A stretch of DNA of 64,000 nt from Evansella caseinilytica (GTDB taxonomy: Bacteria; Bacillota; Bacilli; Bacillales; Salisediminibacteriaceae): assembly GCF_900107275.1 (NCBI RefSeq), contig NZ_FNPI01000005.1:1-64000 (forward strand), in the 5' to 3' direction. The notes under the pieces were generated by a model, which was not told the DNA's origin, did no database searches, and saw only the letters and a list, made by a program, of their open reading frames with translations. Positions 47,121 through 56,426 of the stretch are shown here, piece after piece. Numbering within the stretch: the stretch's first letter is position 1; every line of letters begins with the position of its first letter. The position numbers and the translations under genes are program-made.

Positions 47121-47188
47121 AAAAAAGAAATTTGGACATTCTTTAATCATGTGTTTTTGTTTTAATACAGGATAAAGCAGGTGGATCC

Positions 47189-47794
47189 ATGCAGGAAGTG
47201 GAGATTGAGTTTAAAAATATACTGACCGAAGAGGAGTATTTGCAACTGCTGCAAACGTACCGGCTGTCCATATCCGAGGCAGTGCGGCAAACAAATTACT
47301 ATTTCGAAACGGCGGATCTGCAGTTGGCTGCACACGGCAGTGCATTAAGAATTCGGCAAAAAGGTTTTTCTCAAATCCTGACATTCAAGCAGCCACATGA
47401 ACATGGGCTCTTGGAAACCCACCAGCCTTTAAATAACGAAGAAGTGCAGGCTGCTTTAAATCATGGACATATTGCTCCCGGACCTGTACTCTCTCAAATA
47501 GAACGCCTCCTGAAAAAAACAAACGACTTTATTTATTTAGGGGAGTTGACCACCGACCGGTTGGAAAAACAAGTGGAAGGCGGATTGCTTGTGTTTGATA
47601 GAAGCTATTATTTCGACGTTATCGATTATGAATTGGAGCTGGAATGCAGCGATGCAAAAAGTGGACAAGCCTTTTTTCTTAAGCTGCTGAAGGACAACAA
47701 CATTCCAAAAAGAAATACCGATAATAAAGTGAAGCGGTTTTACGATGAAAAACTGTCTCGTTCAATGACCAGAGGGGAGCGGAAAGAAGAATGA
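47189..47794 (+). CDS. yjbK: CYTH-domain protein YjbK (triphosphatase-like)
   Basis: A 201-residue protein of the CYTH superfamily, identified by the N-terminal EVEIEFKN (ExExK) motif, a beta-barrel pattern and [18 protein letters not shown] proteins bind triphosphates with a metal; Bacillus YjbK is thought to act as a triphosphatase on inorganic or nucleoside triphosphates, possibly related to the nearby alarmone genes. GCAGGTGG precedes the ATG. It overlaps yjbJ by ATGA (47791-47794). Confidence 0.92.
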   Translation: MQEVEIEFKNILTEEEYLQLLQTYRLSISEAVRQTNYYFETADLQLAAHGSALRIRQKGFSQILTFKQPHEHGLLETHQPLNNEEVQAALNHGHIAPGPVLSQIERLLKKTNDFIYLGELTTDRLEKQVEGGLLVFDRSYYFDVIDYELELECSDAKSGQAFFLKLLKDNNIPKRNTDNKVKRFYDEKLSRSMTRGERKEE

Positions 47795-48453
47795 AACTCA
47801 ATTGGATGAACGACTATTACCAGTGGCAAATTCTTCGCAACTGGGGGGAAAAACAATCCAGCCAATTGCAAACCAGCGTAAACAAGGACAATGTCTCCTT
47901 TAAAGATATTTTCAATTTACAGATTCAGGATGAAGTCGTTCAATCATTCAGTAATCTAAGTTCCACATCCAGCTCTGCTGCGGCAGCAGCTGCCCTAAGT
48001 ACTTCTACAGCCGCTTCCGTCTCTAAGCAGCAACTTGGAAGCCAGTCGGAACGGGATAAAGCTTTCCTTCCTTTGATTGAAGAAGCAGCGAAAAAATACG
48101 GCGTGGATCAGCGGCTCATTTATGCAGTCATCCAACAGGAATCAGGCTTTCGCCCAAATGCGGTCAGCCATGCAGGCGCGAGCGGTTTAATGCAGTTAAT
48201 GCCGCAAACAGCCCGCGGCCTTGGAGTAACCGACATCTTTGACCCGAAACAAAACATTGAAGGCGGAACCCGTTACTTAAAGGCGATGCTCGATCGCTAC
48301 AACGGGGATGTTTCACTCGCGCTGGCAGCTTATAATGCAGGCCCGGGGAACGTGGATCGCTACGGTGGCATTCCTCCGTTTAAGGAAACACAAAACTATG
48401 TGCCAAAAGTTTTGGGAACCTTCAACAGTTTAGGCACATCTACTTTTGTTTAA
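47791..48453 (+). CDS. yjbJ: Lytic transglycosylase YjbJ (CwlQ-like, SLT domain)
   Basis: A 220-residue protein. A low-complexity Ser/Ala-rich linker (about 50-85) separates a short N terminus from an SLT domain (about 92-205). Catalytic Glu is in [14 protein letters not shown], followed by [18 protein letters not shown] and [16 protein letters not shown]. It cleaves the peptidoglycan glycan chain; B. subtilis CwlQ is bifunctional. No signal peptide is visible. Translation is coupled to yjbK. Confidence 0.92.
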   Translation: MKLNWMNDYYQWQILRNWGEKQSSQLQTSVNKDNVSFKDIFNLQIQDEVVQSFSNLSSTSSSAAAAAALSTSTAASVSKQQLGSQSERDKAFLPLIEEAAKKYGVDQRLIYAVIQQESGFRPNAVSHAGASGLMQLMPQTARGLGVTDIFDPKQNIEGGTRYLKAMLDRYNGDVSLALAAYNAGPGNVDRYGGIPPFKETQNYVPKVLGTFNSLGTSTFV

Positions 48454-48459
48454 CGACCG

Positions 48460-48502
48460 GAGTATCTCCAAAGGTAATGACCTTTGAAGATACTCTTTTT
48501 TT
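48460..48502 (+). terminator. Terminator of yjbK-yjbJ
   Basis: GAGTATCTcCAAAGGT pairs with ACCTTTGaAGATACTC around a 4-nt loop (one mismatch), followed by T7. It begins a few bases after the yjbJ stop. Confidence 0.92.
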
Positions 48503-48526
48503 GTCTCCCCTGCTCTTTATTAGCGT

Positions 48527-48610
48527 GTTCAAAAAGGCAATGGTTCCGCACGATGCGCTCAATTCCGCCTAAGTGCTGTTCCCCGTCCTGCGTCTCAAGG
48601 TTACTCGCCG
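48527..48610. repeat. Truncated family B repeat, reverse orientation
   Basis: GTTCAAAAAGGCAATGGTTCCG ... gatgcgctcaattccgcctaagtgctgttc is the right end of a long-variant family B copy on the opposite strand, broken before the hairpin end. The rest of 48611-48915 has no gene. It includes a family A-like remnant at 48845-48910 that runs into the ribosome site of the globin gene. Confidence 0.65.
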
Positions 48611-48915
48611 CAAATTACTCGATGAGGCAGCTCGTAGCTTGTCTGGAAAGTGTTGCTTGTTGCTTCGTATTTGTTCCAAAAGATTAGAACCGATCTTGTT
48701 GAACAAACGCTTTAACAATATATCAACGTTAGCAATACCGTTTACAGCAATCACTTTTGTTGCTGATACGATCGATGATTGCTACAATAAGCATAAAGTT
48801 ATAGGAAAAGCGTATCTGATAAAGAACTGGATTTTCTGTACAAGGAAGTCGCAGCCGTTGTTTCCTGGACTTCTGCTAAAAATGGTGAGTTCAAAAGGGA
48901 GGAAATGAACATCGT

Positions 48916-49299
48916 ATGGAACCATCAAGCGATAATACACCATATGCCCAAATTGGAGAAGAAAAATTACACCAGTTGATCGATCGGTTTTATGAGCTGG
49001 TATCGCAGCATCCCGACATTTCATTTCTATTTCCTGATGACCTGGCTGAAACCGCACGAAAGCAAAAACAATTTTTGACGCAATTTCTTGGTGGACCCGC
49101 TCTGTATACAGAAGAGCATGGACATCCGATGCTGCGTGCAAGGCACATGCCGTTTCCGATTACAGCCGATCGTGCCAAAGCCTGGTTATCCTGTATGGAG
49201 CTGGCAATGAACGATGTCCATTTACAAGAACCGATAAAATCACAATTATTTCATCGGTTATCTTATACAGCACAACACATGATAAATACAAAAGAGTAG
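48916..49299 (+). CDS. yjbI: Truncated hemoglobin, group II (YjbI)
   Basis: A 127-residue globin of the trHbO type with the proximal-His region RARHMPFPI, GGP at about 54, and the distal PYAQIG start. Such globins bind O2 or NO, and in bacilli the gene is neighbour to spxH. GGGAGG lies about 11 nt before the ATG. That ribosome site (GTTCAAAAGGGAGGAAATGAAC) resembles the left end of family A repeats. The start of spxH follows 33 nt downstream. Confidence 0.93.
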   Translation: MEPSSDNTPYAQIGEEKLHQLIDRFYELVSQHPDISFLFPDDLAETARKQKQFLTQFLGGPALYTEEHGHPMLRARHMPFPITADRAKAWLSCMELAMNDVHLQEPIKSQLFHRLSYTAQHMINTKE

Positions 49300-49332
49300 T
49301 GAGAAAGCTCTCTGTATCAAGGAGGGGTGGGA

Positions 49333-50265
49333 ATGTCGCAGAAGGAAGAAATCTATGTGTGCGATGATGAATTAGGATATTGCTGTCCGCAAGAGCCGGC
49401 TTCGTTTTATGTAAACGACCGCAAGAAAAAGCCGTTGGAAATTTATATGTTTATTGATCCGTTATGTCCTGAGTGCTGGGCACTGGAGCCGATTGTAAAA
49501 AAATTACAAATGGAGTATTCTCCTTATTTCACATTAAAAACCGTTTTAGGAAACGAATTAAAATCCATCAACAAGATGTGTATGTGCGGTTCGAAAAGAG
49601 AAGCATTATTAAAACAATTAGCTACAATATTCAATGAAACTGCCAACCGAACAGGAATGCCTTGTGACGGCGATGTTTGGTATGAGCATTCCTTTACAAC
49701 CCCTTACCTATCTTTAATTGCCATCAAAGCAGCAGAGCTGCAAGGCAAGGTAATCGGCGCCAAGTTTCTCAGAAAGCTTCGCGAAGCATTTTTTCTTTAC
49801 AAGAAGAACATTGCTTCTGAAGAAGTGTTAATCGAATGTGCGCGCAATACAGCAGGAATGGATGTGGGCGAATTCCAGACAGATCTGCATTCTCAAAGCG
49901 CAACAAAAGCTTTTCATGCGGATGTAAAAACGGCAAAGGAAATGGATGTTACTTCCGTGCCGACCCTCGTGTTTTTTAATGATGATGTGGAAGAACCTGG
50001 TCTTAAGGTATCAGGCTTGTACGACTACCATATATATGTCAATATTATGAAAGACATGCTCGGAGAAGAAATGGAAAAATGCTCAAGCATTTCGGTGGAA
50101 AGCTTTTTACGGTTCTATTCCGTTGTGGCAGCAAAGGAAATCAGCGTTGTATTTGACTTGACAATGGGTGAAGTGGAAAAGAAAATGAAGACGTTGCAGA
50201 TCAGACAAAAAGTGGAACGGCTCCCCGTAAAATACGGAACGCTATGGCGCTACCTTGGCGACTGA
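49333..50265 (+). CDS. spxH: SpxH (YjbH), ClpXP adaptor for Spx degradation
   Basis: A 310-residue protein with a DsbA-like thioredoxin fold. FIDPLCPECWALEP contains the CxxC, a Cys-rich N-terminal tail (CDDELGYCCPQEP) precedes it, and SVPTLVFF contains the cis-Pro. In B. subtilis YjbH binds Spx and presents it to ClpXP, so levels of Spx (gene at 58115-58516) are set by this protein. The ATG at 49333 has AAGGAGG 7 nt upstream; the GTG two codons earlier is inside the ribosome site. Co-transcribed with yjbI. Confidence 0.95.
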   Translation: MSQKEEIYVCDDELGYCCPQEPASFYVNDRKKKPLEIYMFIDPLCPECWALEPIVKKLQMEYSPYFTLKTVLGNELKSINKMCMCGSKREALLKQLATIFNETANRTGMPCDGDVWYEHSFTTPYLSLIAIKAAELQGKVIGAKFLRKLREAFFLYKKNIASEEVLIECARNTAGMDVGEFQTDLHSQSATKAFHADVKTAKEMDVTSVPTLVFFNDDVEEPGLKVSGLYDYHIYVNIMKDMLGEEMEKCSSISVESFLRFYSVVAAKEISVVFDLTMGEVEKKMKTLQIRQKVERLPVKYGTLWRYLGD

Positions 50266-50325
50266 CAAATAAAGTAAACCCGCAACCGGCGTTTACAAAA
50301 GAACTTATCCATTTTCATAAAACGA

Positions 50326-50362
50326 AAGTCGGCTGGGCTACATGTTCACCGGCTTTTTTATC
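50326..50362 (+). terminator. First terminator after spxH
   Basis: AAGTCGG pairs with CCGGCTT (one G-T pair) around a 16-nt loop and is followed by TTTTTT. Confidence 0.6.
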
Positions 50363-50385
50363 TTCAATTGTGTATTTAATAAAGA

Positions 50386-50560
50386 GAGGTTTTTATCTTT
50401 TTGAACTCACACGAAGCAACGAGCCGTACTTCATTGAATGGCACTAGAATATTCGTCGAAGCTATGCTTGCAAAGAAAGAGAGACTGAGCGAAGCCGATG
50501 CATGCTTTTCAAACCCGGTTGCATTGAGCAGAACCATTGCCTTTTTGAACAGACTCTTAA
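50386..50560. repeat. Composite family B/C repeat after spxH
   Basis: It starts with the half-hairpin ttttatctttttgaac. It contains C-like elements (acgagccgtacttcattgaatggcact, cgaagctatgcttgcaaag) and B-like elements (gaagccgatgcatgcttttcaa) and ends accattgcctttttgaacaga. It lies between two terminators, at 50326 and 50582. The remainder of the 50266-50881 gap is AT-rich leader of the next small gene. Confidence 0.65.
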
Positions 50561-50581
50561 AACTGTTTTTGTAAAAAAATG

Positions 50582-50612
50582 AAAAAATCAGGCGGGGTAA
50601 CCTGATTTTTTC
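50582..50612 (+). terminator. Second terminator after spxH
   Basis: AAAAAATCAGG and CCTGATTTTTT form a perfect 11-bp stem around 8 nt, with a T run. It was probably the original end of the operon or a back-up; a repeat copy now separates it from the first terminator. Confidence 0.85.
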
Positions 50613-50881
50613 TTCCGGAACATTGTCAAGTTTATCAATGAAAGGGTTACGTTAGGGGTTTGTAACAAAACTACACATAAAACTAGGGGGAGTTATGTGA
50701 TTACCTTTCATAATGTTAATTTATCAAAATTCATTTAGTTATACAATCTTTTCGTGAAACATTTCACAAATTTGCCACAGTCAATGATTGGCCTATTTTT
50801 TTTCTTTCCGCATAGAAGTATTATAGACAGTATTATTTTTATGAGGATGTTAAAACAACTTACAACGGGAGGGAGAGCAGC

Positions 50882-51070
50882 ATGATAATCATCGTTATCA
50901 TCAATATCCTTGTTATTATCGCATGCTTCGTCCTGCTGATCATGAGCTTACTGAATTTATTCCCTAAATGGATCGCCTTTCCACTGCTACTTTTGTCCAT
51001 CCTGTTTTTCGTTCATCTTTTAAATGAGCGCCGCCGTTTTAAAGGGTTTAACTCCGCAAACAGGGTATAA
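50882..51070 (+). CDS. Small membrane protein, 62 residues, unknown function
   Basis: Two hydrophobic segments (about 2-26 and 30-47) are followed by a basic tail ending NERRRFKGFNSANRV. CGGGAGGGAGAG lies about 4-10 nt before the ATG. A hairpin follows the stop. I do not recognise a family; it looks like a small Bacillus envelope protein. Confidence 0.7.
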   Translation: MIIIVIINILVIIACFVLLIMSLLNLFPKWIAFPLLLLSILFFVHLLNERRRFKGFNSANRV

Positions 51071-51105
51071 GACCCGCCTTTAAGCAGGAGCGTAGGCGGG
51101 TCTTT
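51069..51105. terminator. Hairpin between the small membrane protein gene and pepF
   Basis: AAGACCCGCCT and AGGCGGGTCTT form a perfect 11-bp stem around 14 nt, placed between convergent genes. The T tails are short on both strands. Confidence 0.7.
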
Positions 51106-51167
51106 CATCAGGCGAAGTTGCGTCTCCGCCTGATTCCCCAATCTTCAGCTTGGCTGTCGCGAATTCA

Positions 51168-52979
51168 TTATGCAAATAAAAGTGCCTCAAGTTCATCCAA
51201 TGTTTTTTCAAAGACAGTGAAGGCTTGTTTGATCGGCTCAGGAGAAGTCATATCCACGCCTGCTTTTTTCAACACTTCAATCGGATAGTCGGAGCTTCCC
51301 GCTTTCAGGAAATCAATGTATCTGTTCACAGCAGACTCTCCTTCCTCCAAAATCTGCTTCGCCAACGCCGTTGCCGCACTGTAGCCGGTAGCGTACTGAT
51401 ATACATAGAAATTATAATAAAAGTGAGGAATTCTCGCCCATTCTAAAGCAATTTCTTCATCGATCTTCAGCCCGTCGCCAAAATATTTTTTGTTCAGATC
51501 GTAATACAGTCCACTGAGCATTTCCGGTGTCAGCGGCTCTCCGGCTGCTGCTTTTTCATGGATGAGCTGTTCGAATTCGGCAAACATCGTCTGACGGAAT
51601 ACCGTCCCTCGGAATCCTTCGAGAAAATGATTCAGTAAGTAAAGCCGTTTCTGCTCGTCATCCGTCACCTTCAACAAATAATCGTTGAGCAATGCTTCGT
51701 TGCATGTAGACGCAACTTCGGCAACAAAAATCGAATAATCACCGTATGGAAACGGTTGGTATTTTCTTGTATAGTAGCTGTGCACAGAATGCCCGAACTC
51801 ATGGGTCAATGTAAACAAATTGTTGACGTTATCCTGCCAGTTCATTAAAATATACGGCTGTGTTCCGTAGGAGCCCGAAGAATACGCACCGCTCCGTTTA
51901 CCGACATTTTCTTCGACATCCACCCAGCGATTGTCAAAGCCTTCGGCTACGATGGAAACATATTCGTCTCCTAAAGCTGCCACTCCTTTCTTCACTAAGT
52001 CCTGCGCCTCTTTGTAAGTGACTTTCATATCCACATCCTTAACAAGCGGAGTATAAAGATCATATACATGCAGTTCATCCAGACCTAAAGCCCGCTTGCG
52101 CACGTTTAAATAGCGGTGGAGCAAGTGAAGATGATCGTTCACTGTTGCAACAAGCTGGTCGTATACGATTTCCGGAATATTGTTTTTACTTAAGGCAGCT
52201 TGGCGAGCGGATTGATAATTTCGCACGTTTGCTGTAAAAAGATTTTTTTTGACATTGCCGCTCACCGTACTCGCAAACGTGTTTTTGAATTTTCCGTAAG
52301 TGTCGTACACTGCCTGAAAAGCATCTTTCCGGACACGCCGGTCGCCGCTCTCCAGAAAACGGGAGTATCGGCCGTGAGTGACTTCTACTTCATTTCCTTC
52401 TTCGTCTTTAATCGTCGGGAATTTCATATCCGCGTTATTCAGCATACCGAAAGTATTGGCCGAGCTTGCGGTCACTTCCCTTACCTGCGCCAGCAGCGAT
52501 TCCTCCTTTTCGCTTAACACATGCGGGCGCTGGCGATTTAATTGATCCAATGTATGTTCATACAGCTTTAGATCCGGGTACTCTTCGAGGAAACGCTGGA
52601 GCGTTTTTTCCGGAACAGACAGCAATTCCGGAGTGACGTAAGATGCAGCATTCGTCACCTGGGACACCAGTTGTCCTGCTCGGTCATTGAGACCTTGATA
52701 AAATGAATTTGTTGTATCCTCATCGTAACGCATATGAGCGTATGTATACAGCTTGCCTAGTTTCACGGAAATGTCATTTTGATACTGCAGCGCTTGATAC
52801 AACTCCTCGCCGGATTCCCCAAGCCTGCCTTTGAATGCTTTCATTTTCGGAAGCATGTCCTTCACTTCCGAGAATTCTTTTTCCCACTCATCATCTGTCT
52901 GATAAATTGCTTCAAGGTTCCAAGTTAACGCTTCTTGAATGTCACTGCGCTTCGGTAGTGCTCGTGTTTGATTTGCCAT
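51168..52979 (-). CDS. pepF: Oligoendopeptidase F PepF
   Basis: The 603-residue M3-family zinc peptidase has the site LTHEFGHSVHSYY (HExxH) near residue 385 and the third ligand Glu downstream in VAEVASTCNEALL. It cleaves short peptides in the cytoplasm. The ATG at 52979 has GGAGGTACG upstream; the frame extends to 53051 into the repeat and has no ribosome site there. Its place between coiA and spxH is as in B. subtilis. Confidence 0.96.
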   Translation of the reverse strand: MANQTRALPKRSDIQEALTWNLEAIYQTDDEWEKEFSEVKDMLPKMKAFKGRLGESGEELYQALQYQNDISVKLGKLYTYAHMRYDEDTTNSFYQGLNDRAGQLVSQVTNAASYVTPELLSVPEKTLQRFLEEYPDLKLYEHTLDQLNRQRPHVLSEKEESLLAQVREVTASSANTFGMLNNADMKFPTIKDEEGNEVEVTHGRYSRFLESGDRRVRKDAFQAVYDTYGKFKNTFASTVSGNVKKNLFTANVRNYQSARQAALSKNNIPEIVYDQLVATVNDHLHLLHRYLNVRKRALGLDELHVYDLYTPLVKDVDMKVTYKEAQDLVKKGVAALGDEYVSIVAEGFDNRWVDVEENVGKRSGAYSSGSYGTQPYILMNWQDNVNNLFTLTHEFGHSVHSYYTRKYQPFPYGDYSIFVAEVASTCNEALLNDYLLKVTDDEQKRLYLLNHFLEGFRGTVFRQTMFAEFEQLIHEKAAAGEPLTPEMLSGLYYDLNKKYFGDGLKIDEEIALEWARIPHFYYNFYVYQYATGYSAATALAKQILEEGESAVNRYIDFLKAGSSDYPIEVLKKAGVDMTSPEPIKQAFTVFEKTLDELEALLFA

Positions 52980-53043
52980 GATCGTACCTCCATCGTTTTT
53001 GATAATTTTCCGGCTGCTGACAACGGAAACTGACTTTAAGTGG

Positions 53044-53179
53044 TTGTTCAAAAAGATCGTTTTTTATCTTTTTGAACAATCCCGATGCAATGAGTGGAGC
53101 CGATGCATTCTTTTAAAGTCGGCTATGAGTGGGTTTCTCGTAGTCGACGCATCGAGCGGAACCATTGCCTTTTTGAACA
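53044..53179. repeat. Family B repeat, short variant, upstream of pepF
   Basis: TGTTCAAAAAGATCG(ttttttat)CTTTTTGAACA hairpin at the left, then cgatgcaatgagtggagccgatgcattc, cgtagtcgacgcatcgagcggaaccattgcctttttgaaca. It is a complete single-unit copy and lies in the pepF leader, 65 nt before the start codon. Confidence 0.85.
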
Positions 53180-53267
53180 CGCCCTTTAAGAGGATGTTCA
53201 AAATTGAACAACACATACTTTAAGGAAAAAAACCGGGATTCCTTATCGTCATATACATTATTTTAAA

Positions 53268-54506
53268 TTAATTTCCTCTCGCATTCCAATCATCTGTTAT
53301 TTTTTTCTGAACAAAGTGATCATCCATACATAATATATCCAACTGCTTCTCAATATGTATATGCTTTACTATTTGATACACACCTGTATACTGCTTTTTT
53401 ACTGCGTGAAACAAGCATAAGCAGTCAAGATATTCTGCCGCAGCAGCTCGAATCAGCTGCTTTTTATGCAGATGATAACTAGGAAGGAGATGAAATACGC
53501 CTTTGTCGACAAGTGCTGATAAACGATTAGTTAACAAAGTGAGTCGAAGGGTATCGTATAATGGGATTTTGTTGATGACTTCCATGATAATCCATGACTG
53601 CCACCATTGGGGAGCTGTTCGAAAATAAAAATTTGTGGACAGGGGTAAATTTCCTAAAGCCGGAAAGTAGTTTAAGCTGCAGCGATGCTGTTGAAGCAGC
53701 CGCAGCATCATTCTCTCAGTCGCAGTAAGCGAACGATAGCGGCGCAGCCGTTTGTTTTTCGTCTCCGTCAGCCACTTTAGCAAATAGATTTCCTTGTACT
53801 TTCGCAACTCGGACAACTTGGCTTCCGGTAGCGGAAGAGCATTGTGAACAAGCTGCTGCGGGGAATATACCGATAGCGGCACTTTCATCGGGAACGCCAT
53901 CATTCTTTTACCGTTGATGGTGTAAAAGTGGCTGAGAAGAAGAAACGCTTTAGCCTCGTTCAATAAATAAATGGCGTGCGGTTTCGCTGACGGCCGCAGA
54001 AGAAGTCGATCTAAGTGGCGCGGTGCAAATTGCCAGCTACCAAGGCGCGTTAATGCGGAAGCAGCACCGATCCAAACCGGTTCAATTCCATGATTCATAT
54101 AGACTTCATTCCGCCGGATGAAAACTTCTTCCGGCAGCGCTGAACGCTGCAGTTCGAAAGCGTATGACCGATGATCTATCTGTACGTGAATGTCGGGTCG
54201 CTGTTTTATCGGCGGTAAATAATGCTCGATATTCGGCTTGAAGCCATTATCCTTCAGCCAGGAAAATAAAAGCCATTTTCCGCGGCGGTGCTCCTCGGTC
54301 TCTCCGAGGGAGGACATACTGCAGCGGCTGTTTGGGGAATGGGCAAAGTGCCAAACCTGATAGCGGCCTAATTTCAACGTCAACCGGCCTCGGCATTCGG
54401 GACAAAAAAAAGTGTGGCACTCCCGCTCTTCCTCCAATTCTTCCCTTGTCCAATTTTTACTCAATAAGGAAATAAGTGAATCATCCGCCTTTAAGGCAAC
54501 AAACAT
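53268..54506 (-). CDS. coiA: Competence protein CoiA-like
   Basis: A 412-residue protein with an N-terminal zinc-finger-like pair (CHTFFCPECRGRLTLK), then VWHFAH. A restriction-endonuclease-like core follows (HRRGKWLLFSWLKD, RPDIHVQIDHRSYAFELQRS). CoiA is a competence-induced protein needed for efficient transformation and recombination of incoming DNA. It is 33 nt downstream of cls and on the same strand, so co-transcription is possible. No K-box is visible, consistent with B. subtilis where ComK control is at the promoter. Confidence 0.9.
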   Translation of the reverse strand: MFVALKADDSLISLLSKNWTREELEEERECHTFFCPECRGRLTLKLGRYQVWHFAHSPNSRCSMSSLGETEEHRRGKWLLFSWLKDNGFKPNIEHYLPPIKQRPDIHVQIDHRSYAFELQRSALPEEVFIRRNEVYMNHGIEPVWIGAASALTRLGSWQFAPRHLDRLLLRPSAKPHAIYLLNEAKAFLLLSHFYTINGKRMMAFPMKVPLSVYSPQQLVHNALPLPEAKLSELRKYKEIYLLKWLTETKNKRLRRYRSLTATERMMLRLLQQHRCSLNYFPALGNLPLSTNFYFRTAPQWWQSWIIMEVINKIPLYDTLRLTLLTNRLSALVDKGVFHLLPSYHLHKKQLIRAAAAEYLDCLCLFHAVKKQYTGVYQIVKHIHIEKQLDILCMDDHFVQKKITDDWNARGN

Positions 54507-54539
54507 GAAATCACATACCTTTCGTATAATTTCTGGAAG

Positions 54540-56054
54540 TTACAACAGCGGGGACAGCAATCTCGACGTGGACTCAATCACCTTATGTGCGAGAGAGCGC
54601 TTATTAAACACATCCAAACGGATCATTGTCGAATGCTCCATGTCATAAATAAAGTCACTCACCAAGGTCTCGACACTTTTTGTTTCATATAAAAACGCGT
54701 TTGCCTCAAAATTTAAATGAAAGCTTCTCATATCCATGTTCGCCGTTCCGATGGATGCAAGCTCATGATCAACGATAATGAGCTTGCTGTGCATAAAGCC
54801 GCGATGATATTCATATATCTTTACACCGACGTCTAATAACTCAGGGAAATACGATCTGGAAGCATAAAAAACAATTTTTTTATCCGGAAGACTGGGTACT
54901 AATATACGCACATCAACTCCGCTCAGCGCCGCAATCTTAATCGCGCTCAATATGTCTTCATCCGGAATGAAATAAGGGGATGCAATCCAAATGGAACGTT
55001 TGGCGGAAGTTATCATCGTAAAGAACAGCTTTTTTAAAATTTCCCAGCGCGTATCCGGCCCGCTGGCAATCATCTGTACACCGCCCTTGTCGTCCGTTCG
55101 CTCCGGCAAAGAAGGTGACAAATAACTTTGCTTCAACACGGTCTCTCCTGTCGCATAGTACCAGTCACGGAGAAAAATAAGCTGCAAGCTGCGAATCGCT
55201 TCGCCCCGCACAAACAGATGGGTATCCCGCCAATGGCCGAAATAACGATCCTTTCCTAAATACTCGTCCCCAATATTTAATCCGCCAATAAATCCGTACG
55301 CAGTATCAACAACGATGATCTTGCGATGATTTCGATAATTGATGCGGTGATTAAACAGCGGGAAGGTCACCGGAGAAAAAGGGATCATTTGCACGCCTGC
55401 TTCTCTTAAATCACGGACATATTTTTTGCTCAAGTTCCAGCAGCCGACAGCATCATACAGAAACCGGACGGCAACCCCCTGCTTCGCTTTCTCCATGAGT
55501 ATCTCTTTAATCTCCCGGCCGATTTGATCATCACGGACGATGTAGTATTCCAGATGAATGTGATCCGTTGCCGCTTTCAAAGCCTGCTTGATATAGGCAA
55601 AGGTTTCTTTTCCGTCCGTCAATACTTTCGTATCCGTATGATAGGAGATCGGAGTATTTCCGAGCTTATGGGCAAGTCGAAACAATTTTTGCTGATGATC
55701 CGCCATATCGCTCAGTTTGGATTCATTTATCGGACGGTTCCCTTCAATGCGATGAAAGGCCTGTTCATCCAGAATCGCCTTTTTCTTAAACGACTTCTTT
55801 TTCCTTGAGTTTTGTCCAAACAACAAGTAAAAGAAAAAGCCGACGATAGGCAGCGTTCCAAGCACTATCAGCCACGTCAATGTTTTCGTCGGATTTCGGT
55901 TTTCTAAAAAAATGACAACGGCGATAAAAAATGCGGACAGGGAGAAAAAAACGCTGATCCAGCCTACACTCCAATATTCGCGATAATCTTTTGTGATATA
56001 TAAGACGAAAATAAGGACGGTAAGGAATAAAACAATTTGCAAACGCTTTAGCAT
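54540..56054 (-). CDS. cls: Cardiolipin synthase
   Basis: A 504-residue membrane protein with two N-terminal helices (about 5-25 and 33-55) and two phospholipase D motifs: NHRKIIVVDTAYGFIGG near 235 and MHSKLIIVDHELASIGTANMD near 415. It joins two phosphatidylglycerol molecules to give cardiolipin. GGGAGA lies 7 nt before the ATG at 56054; the GTG one codon earlier is too close to it. cls between mecA and coiA is seen in many bacilli. Confidence 0.95.
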   Translation of the reverse strand: MLKRLQIVLFLTVLIFVLYITKDYREYWSVGWISVFFSLSAFFIAVVIFLENRNPTKTLTWLIVLGTLPIVGFFFYLLFGQNSRKKKSFKKKAILDEQAFHRIEGNRPINESKLSDMADHQQKLFRLAHKLGNTPISYHTDTKVLTDGKETFAYIKQALKAATDHIHLEYYIVRDDQIGREIKEILMEKAKQGVAVRFLYDAVGCWNLSKKYVRDLREAGVQMIPFSPVTFPLFNHRINYRNHRKIIVVDTAYGFIGGLNIGDEYLGKDRYFGHWRDTHLFVRGEAIRSLQLIFLRDWYYATGETVLKQSYLSPSLPERTDDKGGVQMIASGPDTRWEILKKLFFTMITSAKRSIWIASPYFIPDEDILSAIKIAALSGVDVRILVPSLPDKKIVFYASRSYFPELLDVGVKIYEYHRGFMHSKLIIVDHELASIGTANMDMRSFHLNFEANAFLYETKSVETLVSDFIYDMEHSTMIRLDVFNKRSLAHKVIESTSRLLSPLL

Positions 56055-56250
56055 CACTGGTTCTCCCTTATTTTTCTATTGGAAGCAAACGCGAGGTTAT
56101 TTATCGAAAGCACGGTCTATACTATCCACTTTATACACCGAACGTTTATTCTGTCAATAGTCTTTTTCCATTTTGGAATATTTTTTCAGCAGTCAAAACA
56201 GCTCGGAGCCACGATTGTTTTCCTGCAGCAAGCGATCGCTCGCCGCTGTT

Positions 56251-56287
56251 AAAAAAGCAAGCTGTGAATGGATTTTCACAGCTTGCT
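56251..56287 (-). terminator. Terminator of mecA
   Basis: On the minus strand GCAAGCTGTGAA and TTCACAGCTTGC form a perfect 12-bp stem around 6 nt, followed by T6. It is 140 nt from the mecA stop because a family A repeat lies between them. The remaining part of 56055-56250 has no gene. Confidence 0.92.
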
Positions 56288-56315
56288 CTTGTTATTTACA
56301 ACACATTATGAGGAT

Positions 56316-56419
56316 GTTCAAAAAGTCCGGGAAACAGCGTCGGCGTTAGCATTGCCTCTCCGCTGCTCGTGCCTGCCGCACCTCGACCTACTTGCCGCTG
56401 TCATCTTCTCCTTTTGAAC
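56316..56419. repeat. Family A repeat between mecA and its terminator
   Basis: GTTCAAAAAGTCCGGGAAACAG at the left and CTTGCCGCTGTCATCTTCTC...GAAC at the right, with a short middle (104 bp in all). Its right end is 7 nt from the mecA stop codon. Confidence 0.85.
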
Positions 56420-56426
56420 TTACATT